Below, piece after piece: positions 1 to 12,860 of a DNA stretch of 64,000 nucleotides (position 1 is the stretch's first letter; every line of letters begins with the position of its first letter). This DNA is from Megalobrama amblycephala (lineage: Eukaryota > Chordata > Actinopteri > Cypriniformes > Xenocyprididae): assembly GCF_018812025.1 (NCBI RefSeq), contig NC_063057.1:20693138-20757137 (forward strand). The letters are read 5' to 3'. A program made the translations under genes and the position numbers. The notes under the pieces were generated by a model. That model searched no databases, was not told the origin of the DNA, and saw nothing but the letters and a program-made list of their open reading frames with translations.

Positions 1-60
1 TAAAGACAAGTAGAGACAAGACAGTGAGAAATGAGCCAAGATGAGAAAGGATGAGTATAG
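1..60. repeat. Left piece of purine-rich GAGACAAGA-type repeat
   Basis: Purine-rich sequence with units such as GAGACAAG and GATGAGAAA, the same composition as 487-1345. It appears to be the left side of one tract split by the element at 61-486, and probably continues left of the window. Confidence 0.6.
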
Positions 61-486
61 CAGCGTTTCCACCGCAGGAACTTTCCCCAAGAACGAGGGA
101 CTTTGGGGTGGCACTCGGTGTGTTTCGGCCGTCTAAATGAAGTTGCAGGTAAAAATTTCCCCCTTAGAAAAGTCCCTGCTCACAAGGTAGTACTTTTCCA
201 AAGTTGAGGATCTTTCAGGAGTGGGACTTGGGCACTGAACATGCTGATTGGTTGAGTTCATGCAGCATTTTGATTGGTTGATTCGACGCAGCATTTATTT
301 CAACCCCCATTTTTAAAAGTCTGTTGCGGTAGTAAGAGTTTGCTAATTCGCACAGTCCTACGTCACCGGACTAATGTTCACGGTGCTTTAGACCACGATG
401 GAAACGCGGACAGCAACAGGTCTGGGGAAAAAACAAGTTCCTGGAACAAATTGTTCTGGGTAATTTCAGCGGAACCGCAGCTTATG
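61..486. mobile_element. Non-autonomous DNA element inside the purine tract
   Basis: This 426-base segment has ordinary base composition and abruptly separates two stretches of the same purine-rich repeat. Its ends are imperfect inverted repeats: the left starts GCAGCGTTTCCACC and the right, read on the other strand, starts GCTGCGGTTCCG. No transposase frame is present, and I could not define a clean target-site duplication. The family is not assigned. Confidence 0.45.
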
Positions 487-1345
487 TGAGAAATGAAGAG
501 CATACAAGAAAAAAGACAAATAAAAGTATGTGTAAGAAAAGAAAATGTACTTTGTGAGAGAAGAGACAAAACGAGAAGAGATAAAATATGAAAAAAGAAA
601 GCATGTATGAGGAGACAGAATATGAAATAAGACAAATGACAAGAAAAGATGTATGTGAGAAAAGAAACACGACAAGACACAAGAGGAAAACAGAAGAGAT
701 GATACAAGTAGATGCAAGACAAGAAAAGATGGGATGATACATGTAAGAGAATGTAGCATGTGAGACAAGACAAGGACAGGAGAGATGAGAAGAGACAAGA
801 TGAGAAATGAAGAGTAAGTGAGAGAGGAGATGAGACAAGTAGAGACAAGAGAACATTATGTGAGAAAAGAAAGCATAGCATGTGAGAGAAGAGGTGAGAC
901 TATGAGAGAAGAGAGAATGTGTGATGACAGAAAGCAAAACAAGATGAGAAAAGAAGAAAAGAAACAAGACAAGAGGAGGCTAAATCATGTGAGGCAAAAA
1001 TATGTATTTGAAAGGCAAAGCAAGAAGAGAACCGAAGAGAAGAAATGAGGAGAAAAAAAAAGATTATGAGAAAAAGGAGAGCATGCAAGCGAAAGTATTA
1101 TGTGAGACGAGCATATGAGAGAAGAGACAAAATAAGACAAGGTTATGAGATCTGAGCATGTGAGAGGCAAAATGAGACGAGACTATGTGAGATATGAGAT
1201 GAGATGAGAAAGGAAGAGTATGTGAGAGACGAGATGAGACACAGGAGACAAGATTATGTTAGAGAAGATATCGAGAAGAAAAGAGTGTATATGAAAGAAG
1301 GGAAAAAGAGACAAATCAAGAAAAGATGACAAGAGAATCGACCAG
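487..1345. repeat. Purine-rich degenerate tandem repeat (about 860 bp)
   Basis: The plus strand is almost entirely A and G with scattered T, built from degenerate units like ATGTGAGAGAAGAGACAAGATGAGA. The long minus-strand frames it opens are rich in Ser, Leu, Phe and Cys only because of base composition, and are not genes. Such a tract may form triplex or slipped structures, but that is inference. Confidence 0.8.
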
Positions 1346-1897
1346 TAAAAGAGATAGCAGTTTACATGGCTGGTGGTCTTAAAGCTCTGGGGCCTCCATG
1401 GTATATTAGCATTCACTCAGCACCATGTTTCAGCTCAACACTCTCTCGTTCATGCTCCATACATCAGTCTGACAGCTCACGCTGAGCGTATGTGAGCACA
1501 AGCGTATTTAGAGATGAGCGAATGTTCTCTGAGGCTTCTGCCGCAGAGGCGTCTACGCAAGAACGAGAACTATTTCAATCCCTCTTAATGGCCATTTGTC
1601 AGATTAACAGAGCTCATTTCACATGGATAAGAGTGAAGAAATCACAGCTCATCTTCCTTGACAATTTGCAGAGCTGCACTGTTGAGCACAGATACTGCAA
1701 CAAGCTGACTAGAGATGCAATTAGTGTGAATTGTGAAGGAAAAACAGCAGCCTTTTAAAAAATTTTTAAATGGGACCTGTCATAGCTAATATTATTAAAC
1801 TCCCACAAATATGTGCATGAGTAACTCCAAAGTTAGCTGATGCAGCATGAGTATAGGTGGAAAGCATAGATGATTTCGCCTACTACTTTCACTGGGA
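1346..1897. other. Unassigned intergenic sequence
   Basis: Mixed-composition sequence with no recognisable gene, RNA or repeat. A short plus-strand frame (1492-1758) has no recognised similarity. Confidence 0.5.
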
Positions 1898-3125
1898 TTC
1901 TTAGTTCACTTTCAAATGAAAATTACCCCAAGCTTTACTCACCCTCAAGCCATCCGAGGTGTATATGACTTTCTTCTTTCCGATGAACACAATCGGAGAT
2001 ATATTAATGAATATCCTGATGCACTCAAGATTTATAATGGCAATGAACGGGACCAATGAGTTTGAAGCTCAAGAAAGTGCATCTATCCATCATAAACGTA
2101 CTCCACACGGCTCCAGGGGGTTAAAGGATTAGTCCACTTTTAAATACACTTTTCCTGATAAATTTACATCACCCCAAGTTCATCCAAGATGTTCATGTCT
2201 TTCTTGCGTCAGTCGAAAAGAAACGAAGGTTTTTGAGGAAAACATTCCAGGATTTTTCTCCTTACAGTGGATTTCAATGGCTACCAACAGGTTGAAGGTC
2301 AAAATTACAGTTTCTTTAAATTACAGTTTCTTACAGTTTCTTTAAACGATATCAAATGAGTAATAAGGGTCTTATCTAGCGAATCGATCGGTCATTTTCA
2401 AAAAAAATACATCCGTTTATGCTTTATAAACAAAATATCGCCTTGAACGTACTTTCCGCTTCCGCATTCTTCATAATGCTTACGTTGAATGTCCTACACC
2501 TTCCCTATTCAAGTTGCAGAAAAAAACGAGACTGGTGCCGCGTTCGTTCCGTAAGTAGAATAGGGAAGGCATAGGACATTCAAGACATCTTGGATGACAT
2601 GGGGGTGAGTAAATTTATCAGGAAAAGTGTATTTAAAAGTGGACTAATCCTTTAATAAAGGCTTTCCGAAGCGAAGAGATGCATTTGTGTAAGAAGAATA
2701 TCCATATATGTTATGAAGTAAAATATCTAGCTTCTGCCAGACCACCTTCCGTATTCAACTTATGAAGAAGTGTAAAACTCTTGCAGTTCAAAACGCTTAC
2801 ACTACATCCTACACCTTCCATATTCAAAATGATGAAAAAAAGCATAACTGACGTTGTGTTTCTTCGTAAGTTGAATACGGAAGGCGGTCTGGCGGAAGCT
2901 AGATATTTTACTTTATAACTTGTTAAATATGGATATTTTTCTTATACAAAGAAGTTTCATACTCGTTGGTCCCGTTCACCGCCATTATAAAGTTTGAGCT
3001 CGTCAAGATATTTATCAATATACCTCAGATTGTGTTCATCAGAAAGAAGAAAGTTACATACACCTATGATGGCTTGAGGGTGAGTAAAGCTTGGGGTAAT
3101 TTTCATTTTAAAGTAAACTAAGAAT
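1898..3125. mobile_element. Palindromic non-autonomous DNA element, host of a nested MITE
   Basis: The two ends are long inverted copies: about 55 bases beginning TTCTTAGTTCACTTTCAAAT at the left reappear inverted at the right, ending TTTAAAGTAAACTAAGAA. Inner parts are also inverted repeats, for example the GTATTCAACTTA and AGCTAGATATTTTACTT segments near 2,720 and 2,890. There is no coding capacity. The element at 2121-2655 sits inside it at a TTAA site, so it is younger. Confidence 0.75.
2121..2655. mobile_element. TTAA-flanked palindromic MITE (family A, copy 1)
   Basis: Bounded by TTAA on both sides, with terminal inverted repeats AGGATTAGTCCACTTTTAAA and its complement. The interior contains the ATCGATCGGTCATTTTC and CTTCCCTATTC blocks found in the copies at 11,547, 33,399 and 55,897. 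Part of the right arm is missing compared with the copy at 11,547. A TTAA duplication is characteristic of piggyBac-type elements, so it is probably a piggyBac-mobilised MITE; the family name is inference. Confidence 0.8.
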
Positions 3126-3139
3126 ATTTTACCATCCCA

Positions 3140-4700
3140 TGAGGCTGAGGGGAGCTGAAGAACTGTCCATTTTTTTGTTTTGTTTGTTTTTTTATTGCAT
3201 CATTTTATCAGCATTTCAACCATTTACAAACTAAATTACAAACCTTCTAGCAAATTTATTTGACAAATGTCTAATTGGAAGACCTAGATTCAAAGACGGG
3301 GACCCGACTGAAGCTTTAGTCCAAACATTCGACTCAAATATTGAACAACTTTTGACCAGTAAGTCCTAATTACAGAACAGTCCCAAATACAATGGGTATA
3401 GTTTCCCACTTCCACCTTACATTTAAGATATAATGGAGAATTACTTGGGTCAAACTTACTCCTAAGGAGCGGTGTGATGTGCAATCTATGCACTAGAGTT
3501 GTCAAAAGTACCAACTTCGGTACCTATCGGTACTGAAATTTTAAAAATGTGACACTTGAGCGCTGTTGAGCGGATTCGTAAACACCTCTGATTGGCCATT
3601 GTGTTGATGCGCTCATCGGATATGCCTGTGATTGGCTACAATGATCAATGCATGGGAGCATTTGAAAGCACACGGAAGTGTTTGAATTTGAAAGCGTTTT
3701 GAAAGTGGGAGCGTGAGCGATTGAAAGCAGGTGTCTAACAGTGGACCGATCCACGATAGACGCCTGCTTTCAAACGCTCCCGTGTGTATCTCTGTAAGCG
3801 CTTAGTGAAGAGATTTATTGATGACTATTTACAACGTTTTTACAGCGTTGATCATTGAAGCCAATCACAGACATATCCGATGAGCCGTGAAAACAACGGC
3901 CAATCAGAGATGTTTACGAATCCACTCAACAGTGCATAAAGCGTCACATTTTTTAAATTTCATTACCGACTAGGTACCAAAGTCGGTACTTTTGGCAACT
4001 CTACTATGCACAATCCTGAGATGAATGGCTCTGAATGGCTCATAAGATCTTATTCGCCTGACTCCAGACCCGATCCCAATCCTCCTCTGTTATGGTCAAT
4101 TGTAACTCCTCCTCCCATAATCTTCTAAGGTCTTGCGTAGTCACCACTTCATATAAGCAAAGTGCATTATAAAAGCAAGAGATCTGCTTACACAACGGGG
4201 GATTTAAAGGAATCTTCTCAATGACCGACATGGATGGGTTAGTGACAAGATTAGTACTTTTAAAAATATAATCCCTGATTTGGAGAAATCTGAAAAAATT
4301 GGATCTACGTTGCTGGTATTGTATAACCAAGTCTTCAAAAGATAATAGGGAACCTTCATTAAACAAATCACTAAGTCTGCATATCCCATAAGTATACCAA
4401 ATTTTAAAACCAGAATCTGAGAGGCTAGGCATGAACTCTGGGTTATTGTGAATGGGGTCCAGTAGGGAAGACATACCAGCCCTGTCCTCAATCCTACGTA
4501 TAATGGACCAGGCCTTTCATGTATCAAACACGATTGTATTCTCACATAATGCCTTGATTATCTTAGAACTTCTGACAAATAGCAGATTTTGTAGAGGGCA
4601 TGACAACTGTGAGGCCTCTAAATCAAGCCAAGTAGATTTAGGATCCTCTCTAAACCATTCCGCAATGAATCTAAGCTAGAACTGTCAGTTTTAAAAAGCT
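3140..4700 (-). pseudogene. Decayed L1-like LINE ORF2 (3' part)
   Basis: Reading right to left, the translation resembles the C-terminal part of L1-clade ORF2 after the reverse-transcriptase domain. Visible motifs include a LDPIHNNPEF-like stretch, FKIWYTYGICRLSDL, SFEDLVIQY, then FFRFLQIRDYI. Past the insertion at 3494-4003 the frame continues with the Cys/His-rich tail (KVEVGNYTHCIWDC). There is an in-frame TGA near 4,520, where a Trp codon is expected, and more stops below 3,230. The endonuclease and RT catalytic parts are absent, so it is a dead 5'-truncated copy. No poly(A) tail or target-site duplication was identified. Confidence 0.75.
3494..4003. mobile_element. hAT-type MITE inserted in the LINE (perfect 8-bp TSD)
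   Basis: A 510-bp palindromic element with inverted ends TAGAGTTGTCAAAAGTACC and GGTACTTTTGGCAACTCTA (one transition). It is flanked by a perfect 8-bp duplication CTATGCAC at 3486-3493 and 4004-4011, the hallmark of hAT transposition. It interrupts the LINE reading frame. A sister copy lies at 54,174-54,657. Confidence 0.9.
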
Positions 4701-4704
4701 GACA

Positions 4705-6175
4705 AATAAAAAAAAATGAGCTGAGCAACTCATTCTGTAGCACAACTCCTAAGTATAACAGGTGCCAAGAATTTTTTTCCTCATGTTTGAATTGCTCGTT
4801 TAACAACACTTGAGTAAATTGTATTTGAGGTTGCTACATCTGTCACTTAACAGATGACAAGAAAGAACGTTGCATAATGTGAGCAGTACAGTGGTTCCGG
4901 TAGTCTAACAGTTGCATATTGAGGACATAGTCTAGGTAAACCACACACACACACACACACACTAGTCTCTCTTGTGTGCAGACTTACTAAAACTAACACA
5001 TGTTCTTCTGTTCGTTCTTTCACTCTGGCATCTTTGCCTTCACAGACGATTCCACTCAGATTCAAGAGCTGTCCAGCTTTCTGTCACACACTAATGCTGA
5101 CACTGTCTGACACCATTTAACAAAGAATTATACAGTTCTAAAAGGAGGTCAGTCAAGCAGACATTCCCCGGCTATTTTTATCAACACTTTAAGAACTTAT
5201 TGATTTCTACTTTTTCCCTCACTTCCTGTAGAATGTTCTTCTGCATTTCTTAATCTATCAATGTCTCTTTAGTGTGAAAATACCCAGTTCGTCCTTAGAG
5301 TGGCATTTTCAGTGAGTCATATGATGTCAATGAATGGTCTGGATCTTTATGACTTCTCAGACACACACACACAACCCTGTAATAGTGGCTGTCATTACAG
5401 CTCGCTCACACACTCGTACATGGGCGGCTTCTAGCCGCAAACAGCAAGCCATCATTCAAATCACAGCCTCAGGTTCAGCCCACGGTGGAAAAGATGTACT
5501 GTACAAATCAAAGCTCAAAAAGCAAGCAACACTCTTTAAAATAATTTCAACTTGCTCCTTGGTTTGTAAAAACCAACCAAACTTAATACTAAATTTGATT
5601 TATTTCACACTAGCTGTTAGTAAATGGTATACAACGTAAGTATTTTCTTTTCTCAACCATAACAAAGCAAATTCTTAATAGTAAATTACATGCAAAACAA
5701 TCATTTAAACACATTTTGTGCAACATACACATTACACACAATGAGTGTGTGTTGCATTACCATGCAGAGACTCATTGCGCTTTCTGCCTCCATCTTTTTC
5801 CTCAAACTCCTGTCTCTCTCTCTTTCATCAGAATGCAAGTGAGTGACTGTAATGTCAGGCCTGATTGGTGAAACGCTCATTTACCGCCTGTTGTTCTCTC
5901 CTCTTGACTCATACATCATTTCATCCTTATTTTATCCTTAATGAAAGACAAGATGGAGCAGAGACCAAGGGCGCAAACGGTCGAAAAACAAATCGAACGT
6001 TTGACAGATCAATCTCATGCGGTTACTGCTGCTATGCTTCTACAGTGAAACATTTCTTTCAAATGTAGACGGTGAGGAATAAAAATTGTGTAAGAACAAA
6101 CAAATCCTCACCACATGACGTAGAGTCTGCATCTTTTCTGACATATTATTTGAACAGACCCAGATACTTTCACTC
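4705..6175. other. Unassigned intergenic sequence with a CA microsatellite
   Basis: No recognisable gene. A (CA)n run lies at about 4942-4961. Nothing else is supported. Confidence 0.5.
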
Positions 6176-7136
6176 TTAAAGGTGCCCTAGATTTAAAATT
6201 TGAATTTACCTTGGCATAGTTGAATAACAAGAGTTCAGTACATGGAAAAGACATACATTGAGTTTCAAACTCCATTGCTTTCTCTTTCTTATGTAAATCT
6301 CATTTGTTTAAAAGACTTCCGGAAAACACGCGGATCTCAACATAACACTGACTGTTACGTAACAGTCGGGGTGTACGCCCATTTGCATATGCCAGCCCAT
6401 GTTCCCAACATTATGAAAGGCATTAGACAAGGGCAGCCAGTAACGTCTGGACAGGTGAATCAACAGACTAGGTAAGCAAGAACAACAGCAAAAATGGCAG
6501 ATGGAGCAATAATACCTGACATGATCCATGATAGCATGATATTTTTTGTGATATTTGTAAATTGTCTATCTAAATGTTTCATTAGCATGTTGCTAATGTA
6601 CTGTTAAATGAGGTTAAAGTTACCATCGTTTCTTACTGAATTCACGGAGACAAGAGCTGTCACTATTTTCATTTTTAAACACTTGCAGTCTGTATAATTC
6701 ATAAACACAACTTCATTCTTTATAAATCTCTCCAACAGTGTAACATTAGCCGTTAGCCACGGAGCATAGCCTCAAACTCATTCAGAATCGATGTAAACAT
6801 CAAAATAAATACTTTACTCACATAATTCGAAGCATGCATACAGCATGCATGATGAACATCTTGTAAAGATCAATTTGAGGGTTATATTAGCTGTGTGAAC
6901 TTTGTAAATGTGCTGTAATATAATCGAGAGCTCGTGTGGCAGGGAGCACGCGAATTAAAGGGGCGGCGCGCTGAAAAAAATCAGTGCATAGTTAATGATG
7001 CCCCAAAATTAGCAGTTAAAAAAATTCATTTAAAAAAATCTATGGGGTATTTTGAGCTGAAACTTCACAGACACATTCAGGAGACACCTTAGACTTATAT
7101 TACATCTTGTGAAAAAGCATTCTTGGGCACCTTTAA
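6176..7136. mobile_element. TTAA-flanked element (family B, copy 1)
   Basis: Bounded by TTAA at 6176-6179 and 7133-7136, with inverted ends AGGTGCCC and GGGCACCT. It is about 960 bp with no transposase frame. The copy at 31,710-32,586 shares its length and internal sequence, such as TTGGCATAGTTGAATAACAA and CTGTTACGTAACAGTCGGGG. Its right end shares the ACTTCACAGACACATTC block with the fragment at about 23,650. Confidence 0.85.
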
Positions 7137-7345
7137 GCAAATACAAACTAAAGATCCAAATCCTATAATATTTAAGTGTCCAAAAACCAATTAAACCCAA
7201 TTTGTAATTATTATTCATTTCTTTATCAGTCATACCAACAGTCTTTATTCAAAACAAAAATAAAAGCTGTTGATCATACTGAAATGTAATGATATCATAG
7301 AGCTGTTGTTTAAAGAGACAGATGAATGAGGTCATCCGATCTTAC

Positions 7346-7397
7346 CTGGCTCAATCTCTTCATGATCCGTATTGCCATTCAGACCTTTGGTATGCAT
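7346..7397 (-). CDS. Candidate first coding exon (MHTKGLNGNTDHEEIEP)
   Basis: On the minus strand an ATG at 7397 opens 17 codons plus one base, followed by a near-consensus donor (GAGCCAG then GTAAGA). The encoded start is acidic and polar with no recognised motif, and I could not assign it to a gene. It ends in phase 1, as do the candidates at 39,221-39,308 and 12,791-12,860, so all three could splice to one common exon left of the window. No TATA box is evident. Known: short alternative first exons are common in vertebrate genes. Inferred: that this is one. A chance ATG-to-donor frame of this length is possible. Confidence 0.35.
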
Positions 7398-7727
7398 GAG
7401 AGTGACGAACTCACACACAAACACCCACACGCGTATCAGTTTTCTTAACTCGCCATTTTAAAGTCAACTTTCAGAAGCAAAAGTAAAGAAATCCAGTTTC
7501 TCATCACTCTGAGCGAAATGAGACGCGGAGGAGAGAGAGAACGAGGGGAAAAGAGAAAGAAATGGAGAAAAGAAAGAGGAATGGTGGGAAAAGATGACAG
7601 CAAGGAGGAAAGGAGACAACGAGACACACTCTGACAATACGGCTGTTTGTTTACTTCAGAGACACGTCACACTTCAGACCCACACACTACATACCAGACT
7701 GACTAACAAACAAGAGCTCCTATTCAG

Positions 7728-7728
<1 letters not shown>

Positions 7729-7766
<38 letters not shown>
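7729..7766. repeat. (CA)n microsatellite
   Basis: About 19 uninterrupted CA units. Confidence 0.95.
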
Positions 7767-7770
<4 letters not shown>

Positions 7771-8159
7771 ATCTCAGTTGTATCTTATATGAAATGTAGA
7801 GCAATTGGAAACTTACTTAAGTAAATTTCAACATGTTTCTGAAGGTTTCATAAGAGATCTCAACAATGTCTCAAAATGCGCTCATATTTCCCAAGATACA
7901 AGTGTTCAATCAGAAGACGTCAATATGAGTCTCCCAATACAAAATTACCTGAGATACAGTATTCACATAGTTTTTTATGGCTCTGTACTGTCAATGATTG
8001 TCTCATTTGTTTATTTTTAGTTCTCCTAAGCAATTGTAGGAGAAACATCTGAGACAAAGTTTATAAATGAATGAACTATATCTTAAGACCTCATTAATGT
8101 TTCCTTTGAACAGTTTTCCTCTGAGATGACAACATATTTTAGCTTTTGGCTCTATTACC

Positions 8160-8196
<37 letters not shown>

Positions 8197-8235
8197 GATT
8201 GAGTTTTCCTTGTAGTAAAAATGCAGTGTGTGGGA

Positions 8236-8266
<31 letters not shown>

Positions 8267-9580
8267 TATGAAAAGGCAGAACAGATAAAGAGAGAGGGGG
8301 TGGGGAAGAAAAAAGAACCAGAAATAGAATATGAGGGAAGCAGAGGATAAATTATTTACCCCTGCGTATCCTTGTGTTACACCACTGACCTGAGACTAAC
8401 CACTTGCTCTCAACCAATCAAACGATAGAATCGGCCTCTTTCACTTAAGAACAACCAGTCAATTCCATGATATCACTGTTTGCACATTAACATAACATTA
8501 ACATCATGCTAAATTTAATACACTAAAATTCATTCTTGTTTCTGAAATCTAAAACACCCAAAAGAGAATCATTACAAGCTTCTGCCATGCAGGGGACTGT
8601 GGGTAATTTTAGCTGAAAAAAGCATGCATGAATACACACTTTGAAAAATAGTATACAATTAATGCCCTTTTGATATACTGTTTTCAATATATTTTGATTT
8701 GGGATGCACTAATTCTCATCTTGCGTGCTACTAAGATGTGAGATTAGACAGTAAGCAAGGGAGAAGGGACACACCCCCTAACTGCCGGGAAATGACAGGA
8801 AATAAGTTTGGAAATGCAACAACATACGTCAACATTATCAACCAGGAATTGTCAGTGTGAATCCAATACTCTACAAAAGGTGCCCGTTATACACGCACAC
8901 ATACAAATACAAAGAAAGGCTGATAAATACAGAAGCTGGAGGAGGAAGTTAACAACAATATGAAATGTCAAAATAGCTTTTGAATAAGCACACACACAAA
9001 TTGAATATAGCTTATTTCACACTAACTGATGTCACATCATACTTCCTTAATAAATCCCCTTACGGTAAACATATGCGAGTATGTAACCATGAGCTATAAT
9101 GAGTGCAGCTAACAGGGGACTTGCGTAGATTGCTAAATTCAGGATTAGAATGATCAATACATTTTCACGTCATTTTGAAACTGAAGACAGAACGATACAA
9201 AACAGGCTTCTGTTTAGATAATTCAAGGTCGTTGCATTTCACATGATGCTTTCACATGATGTTGATGCTTCATTGTGAAGCAACTGCACACACATAAACC
9301 TGCACAGATAAAAACATTTCATTTAAAAGGTGCACTACATGTCTTACAGGCATTCACACAAACCTATTTGACAGTTTGCCTTCCACAGAACAATAAGGAG
9401 AAATTTTGAATAATGTTCATGTTGCTTTTTTGAAAGCTATGGCGGGGAAGATTTTAAATGAACAATGACTAAATTTAGATCTGTTCCTGTTGGCTGATAT
9501 CTTCGAGAGCAGAGTGGCTGATAGCAGACATATAACAGTAACAGTATTTTTACACCTCACATATTTTTCCTTCAAAGGAT
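7767..9580. other. Unassigned intergenic sequence with two poly(A) tracts
   Basis: Contains A-tracts at about 8165-8195 and 8236-8261, otherwise unremarkable AT-rich sequence. No gene is supported. Confidence 0.5.
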
Positions 9581-10800
<1,220 letters not shown>

Positions 10801-10803
10801 CTC

Positions 10804-11385
10804 TTAGGGCCCTATTTTAAAGATCTAAGCGCATGGTCTGAAGTGCATGGTGCAGGTGCACTTAGGGTGTGTCCGAATCTTATTTTGCTAGTTTAACGGC
10901 GGAAAAAAATGGTCGGTCCAAAAGGGTTGTACCTAGTCTCTTAATGAGTCATGGTTGTGTTTTGGGCGTAACATGCAATAAACCAATCACAGTCTCTACT
11001 CCCATTCCCTTTAAAAGCCAGCTGCACTTGCTATTTACATGGCGGAATTTGCAAGCGGAAAGACTGAAAGCTTCTCTAGAGAGGAATTCTTTTATTTTTA
11101 ATATTTAAAAATGTTTGTGTGCTGCTGCACATCCCTGTGTGTGTAACAAGCAGAGTGTACGCGCGTTGTGCACCCGCCTATAGGCAACGCCCCAACAATG
11201 CACCTGAACACATCTCGTTTTCAGACCAGCACACCCACGGGCGAACAGATGGACACGAGTGAATTTTCTGTTTAAACAACGTGGTGCTAGACATGAAAAT
11301 GATAACTGTGTTAGGCTGAAACTAGCAAAAAACACCTGTGTCGCACCTGGCGTCGCATTGTGCCAGGTGTATGATAGGACCCTAA
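10804..11385. mobile_element. GGGCCCTATTTTAA-ended DNA element (copy 1)
   Basis: Begins AGGGCCCTATTTTAAAGATCT and ends GTGTATGATAGGACCCT, an imperfect inverted repeat. The copy at 14,505-15,351 shares the ends and internal text, such as GCAGGTGCACT followed by AGGG-GTGTCC and the AACCAATCA-AGT block. It is non-coding. The superfamily is uncertain (Harbinger-like is one possibility). Confidence 0.75.
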
Positions 11386-11546
11386 GCTTTCAAATGTCAA
11401 ATGTTTTAAATATTTTGTGTTGATCAAGGCAGTAGTTTTGGAAAATATGATTATTATTCTTTTCATAGCTAGGTGGCGCCCACACCAATCGGTTTTAGAG
11501 GGACTACTCAGTACTCGTTAAGAGTTGAGCAAAATGGTTAGATGCA

Positions 11547-12342
11547 TTAAAGGATTAGTCCACTTTTAAATACACTTTTCCTGATAAATTTACTCACCCC
11601 CATGTCATCCAAGATGTTCATGTCTTTCTTTCGTCAGTCGAAAAGAAATGAAGGTTTTTGAGGAAAACATTCCAGGATTTTTCTCCTTACAGTGGATTTC
11701 AATGGCTACCAACAGATTGAAGGTCAAAATTACAGTTTCAGTGCAGCTTCAAGGGCTTTAAACGATACCAGATGAGTAAAAAGGGTCTTATCTAGTGAAT
11801 CGATCGGTCATTTTCAAAAAAATACAACCGTTTATGCTTTATAAACAAAATATCCCCTTGAACGTACTTTCCGCTTCCGCATTCTTCATAACGCTTACGC
11901 TGAATGTTCTACGCCTTCCCTATTCTACTTACATAACGAAAGTGGCGCCAGTTTAGTTTTTTCCGTAACTTGAATAGGGAAGGCGTAGGACATTCAGCGT
12001 AAGCGTTATGAAGAATGCGGAAGCGGAAAGTACGTTCAAGGGGATATTTTGTTTATAAAGCATAAACGGTTGTATTTTTTTCGAAAATGACCGATCGATT
12101 CGCTAGATAAGACCCTTATTACTCATCTGGTATCGTTTAAAGCCCTTGAAGCTGCACTGAAACTGTAATTTTGACCTTCAACCTGTTGGTAGTCCCCTGT
12201 AAGGAGAATAATCCTGGAATGTTTTCCTCAAAAACCTTCATTTCTTTTCGACTGAAGAGAGAAAGACATGAACATATTGGATGACATGGGGGTGAGTAAA
12301 TTTATCAGGAAAAGTGTATTTAAAAGTGGACTAATCCTTTAA
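11547..12342. mobile_element. TTAA-flanked palindromic MITE (family A, copy 2, most complete)
   Basis: Flanked by TTAA at 11547-11550 and 12339-12342. Two arms of about 380 bp are nearly exact inverted copies around a short spacer near 11,940. The ends are AGGATTAGTCCACTTTTAAA and its complement. High arm identity suggests a recent insertion or arm-to-arm gene conversion. No protein is encoded. Confidence 0.9.
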
Positions 12343-12790
12343 TGATACCTATGTTGTGTTATTCAATTCAGTGGTTGGTTAGTAATTTGATTATGAATTG
12401 TTTTGCAACAAACAGAAAAACTGAAAAACGTATGCCTAATATTAACCGATACACACTAGTTTTTCTGTTGTCATTTTTTTTTTTGGGGGGGGGGATCATT
12501 TCAGTAAATTATGACAGAACAAAACTGCTTTTATCTAAAAAAAAAAAAAAAACCTCTTAACTTTGATCTTGACTCCCCTACCACCAACACAGACATATAA
12601 AATAACACACAAGTTCTTCACATACACATAATGTATGATATTTCTGAACTTACATGGTGTTAACTAGTGCAAAATCACTAAAATAACTGCAGCAGTGGCA
12701 AGCTATAAACCAAACCAAGCTTTTCAAAACCGCAAAAGACACAGCTACTCCAAACACGCACACACTTTCTGCTCAGTTTTGCATACACAC

Positions 12791-12860
12791 CTGCAAAACG
12801 ACCGCTGGCGCGACGGTGAGAGGGCGACACCAGCTCTTTAACAATCTGCAGCACTTGCAT
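12791..12860 (-). CDS. Candidate first coding exon (MQVLQIVKELVSPSHRR...)
   Basis: A minus-strand ATG at 12860 opens 23 codons plus one base, ending at a usable donor (TTTTGCAG then GTGTGT). The peptide begins with a short amphipathic stretch followed by a basic Ser/Arg region. I do not recognise it. CCGCCC boxes lie just upstream (12,868-12,910), compatible with a GC-box promoter. Phase 1 at the donor matches the candidates at 7.35 and 39.2 kb. The frame is short enough to arise by chance, so confidence is limited. Confidence 0.3.

Noticed and set aside
378..1170. Long overlapping minus-strand frames rich in Ser, Leu, Phe and Cys
   Set aside because: They are products of the purine-rich repeat on the other strand; several frames are open at once and none has domain-like composition.
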